From Brachionus koreanus (taxonomy: Eukaryota > Rotifera > Eurotatoria > Ploima > Brachionidae), in contig PJRA01000313.1 in assembly GCA_016987375.1 (NCBI GenBank), positions 2,804,809 to 2,826,743 on the forward strand: a DNA stretch of 21,935 bases, in the 5' to 3' direction. The notes beneath the pieces are model-generated. The model had not been told where the DNA came from, did not search any database, and saw nothing but the letters and a program-made list of their open reading frames with translations. The first letter of the stretch is position 1, and every line of letters starts with the position of its first letter. Shown here in pieces: positions 20,739 through 21,935 of the stretch. The translations under genes were made by a program, and so were the position numbers.

Positions 20739-21629
20739 ATGATGAAAAGTTCACAGACAACTGAAATTTTTGATATAAGTATTGATAGTGGTCAAAATTA
20801 TTCTAGAAACGAACAAGATCAGTTATCAGGTAGTATTCCTGTAAATTCTTTTAGACAATCAAATGATTTTGGAATCAGAAATCTACCAAGAATCTTTCCA
20901 TTTAAAAATTCAAATATTTCAAATCCTCTCAGCGACTCTATTTATACAAGATTTGATAGATGGTCTCTTAAAAGCTACAATTCAAAATTGAGCCGATCCA
21001 AGCTGAAAGCGGTAAATCGTACATCTGCCCTTTTATCAGGTTTTGCAATGGTTGCAATGGTTGAATTAAGTCTTGATTATGAAAGTTTTTTCGAGACAAC
21101 AAATATAAACGGAACAAAATTGTCTGACCAAGATCCAATAAGTGGTGAATCTGAAAATGCTATTTCAGAATTTATTCTTGTAATTTACGCACTGGTTACA
21201 AGCCTCCTAATCGGCGTTCATATGATTGCTTTAATGATTAGCACTTGTGTATTGCCACAATTAGATGCTTTGTCTTACGAAGACTTGCAAATTGAGCCTG
21301 TTACACAATATTTTCAAAATCAAGAAAACAAAAATCAAATACCGCGAAATTTCTTCATCAAAAAAATAGACACTTTTGACACAATTCATTTTCATTTTCC
21401 GTATCAAAAGTTTCATAAATTTATAGAGACTGCATGGATTTGCTCCACGGTTGTGGGCATTTTTCTATTTATTCTCGAGATAGGCATTATTATTTATATA
21501 AAACTATTTCCTGTTAGCAAACTTGCTACATATATTGGTGGTGCAGTAATGATTCCGACGTTAATATTATTTGTTGCGTTTTCATTGTTATTTCATAGAT
21601 ATTTTGCAGAATTTAAAATACCAGATTAA
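20739..21629 (+). CDS. Orai: Orai store-operated calcium channel subunit
   Basis: Pore-forming subunit of the calcium-release-activated calcium channel, a hexamer in the plasma membrane opened by STIM when endoplasmic-reticulum calcium falls. One 296-residue exon with no intron. The cytosolic N-terminus (1-85) is divergent, then SRSKLKAVNRTSALLSG leads into TM1. The selectivity-filter glutamate is Glu109 (human Glu106) in GFAMVAMVE, and Arg94 matches human Arg91. TM2 (about 143-172) keeps VHMIALMISTC with His161 (human His134). TM3 (about 229-254) keeps AW..STV and Glu247 (human Glu190). TM4 (about 264-287) keeps Pro273 (human Pro245). Both loops are longer than in human ORAI1; the first has an N-glycosylation sequon at Asn124-Gly-Thr. 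The protein stops 9-10 residues after TM4, without the C-terminal STIM-binding helix. Start: two adjacent ATGs at 20739; the second could be used equally well. Confidence 0.95.
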   Translation: MMKSSQTTEIFDISIDSGQNYSRNEQDQLSGSIPVNSFRQSNDFGIRNLPRIFPFKNSNISNPLSDSIYTRFDRWSLKSYNSKLSRSKLKAVNRTSALLSGFAMVAMVELSLDYESFFETTNINGTKLSDQDPISGESENAISEFILVIYALVTSLLIGVHMIALMISTCVLPQLDALSYEDLQIEPVTQYFQNQENKNQIPRNFFIKKIDTFDTIHFHFPYQKFHKFIETAWICSTVVGIFLFILEIGIIIYIKLFPVSKLATYIGGAVMIPTLILFVAFSLLFHRYFAEFKIPD

Positions 21630-21935
21630 AAACCAGCAAAGGTGTCATGTCAAAATTAGACACAAATGAATTCATTATTTAATTTGTTTTTTAATTTACA
21701 TTGTTTTTGTTAGGAATACTAAATAAAATCTTTTTTAAAAAACTTAAAAAAAAATTTATTTTTTGAGTAAATTAAAAAATCAATAATTTTCTAAATTAAT
21801 GAATTTCTAGTTAAAAATAAATTTGATCTATTAAACAAGATTGAATACTGATTATTGACTTGATGAATCAGGGCACTATATCGTTACATAGAAAAAAAAA
21901 AATTGAAAAAAAGACAGAAAAAATGTCGATATAAT
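21630..21935. other. Orai 3' flank to the window edge
   Basis: 306 bp of AT-rich sequence. After the probable Orai 3' UTR no coding frame, RNA gene or repeat beyond poly-A runs is visible. Confidence 0.6.
21722..21727 (+). terminator. Candidate polyadenylation signal for Orai
   Basis: AATAAA lies 93 bp after the Orai stop codon, a typical short 3' UTR distance. If used, it argues that the single-exon reading of the Orai C-terminus is the real transcript end. Confidence 0.35.

Noticed and set aside
1..21935. tRNA, rRNA, CRISPR arrays, operons, transposase genes
   Set aside because: No cloverleaf with B-box sequence, no rRNA-like stretch, no regularly spaced repeats and no transposase or integrase motifs were seen on either strand.

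Overview
The window is nuclear DNA of an animal. Four metazoan gene families are present: 14-3-3 epsilon, a MOB2-type kinase activator, a nicotinic acetylcholine receptor alpha-type subunit and an Orai calcium channel. Three of them are interrupted by GT-AG introns and use standard stop codons. The DNA is very AT-rich, with GC rising mainly inside exons, and most introns are tiny (47-62 bp). A small-genome invertebrate fits; a monogonont rotifer such as Brachionus is my best guess, but that is inference. No prokaryotic, plasmid or viral features were seen.

Layout: 1-4137 is mostly featureless AT-rich DNA with a GC-richer patch at the left edge. A three-exon 14-3-3 epsilon gene lies at 4138-4998 (+). 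A 6-kb intergenic region follows, holding several GC-richer islands with exon-like open frames that I cannot assign (about 5500-5780, 5900-6080, 8585-8790, 8936-9000). A MOB2 gene lies at about 10974-14654 (+): two short 5' exons, a large Ser/Asn-rich exon and a MOB-domain exon. Its last intron carries a large imperfect inverted repeat. Tail to tail with it is an eight-exon nicotinic receptor subunit gene on the minus strand, 17287-15294. After a 3.4-kb divergent intergenic region, a single-exon Orai gene occupies 20739-21629 (+).

The genes are ordinary, independently transcribed animal genes and not an operon. Nothing indicates that they form one system. The nicotinic receptor and Orai are both plasma-membrane channels linked to calcium and excitability, while 14-3-3 and MOB2 are cytoplasmic adaptors of kinase signalling.

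The most notable observations are in the proteins. The receptor pore lacks the intermediate glutamate, has Thr at 9' and Lys at 20', and its ligand pocket has two conservative aromatic swaps. The Orai protein ends right after TM4, without the cytosolic helix that binds STIM in known Orai channels. I found no convincing evidence of a wholly new biological system.
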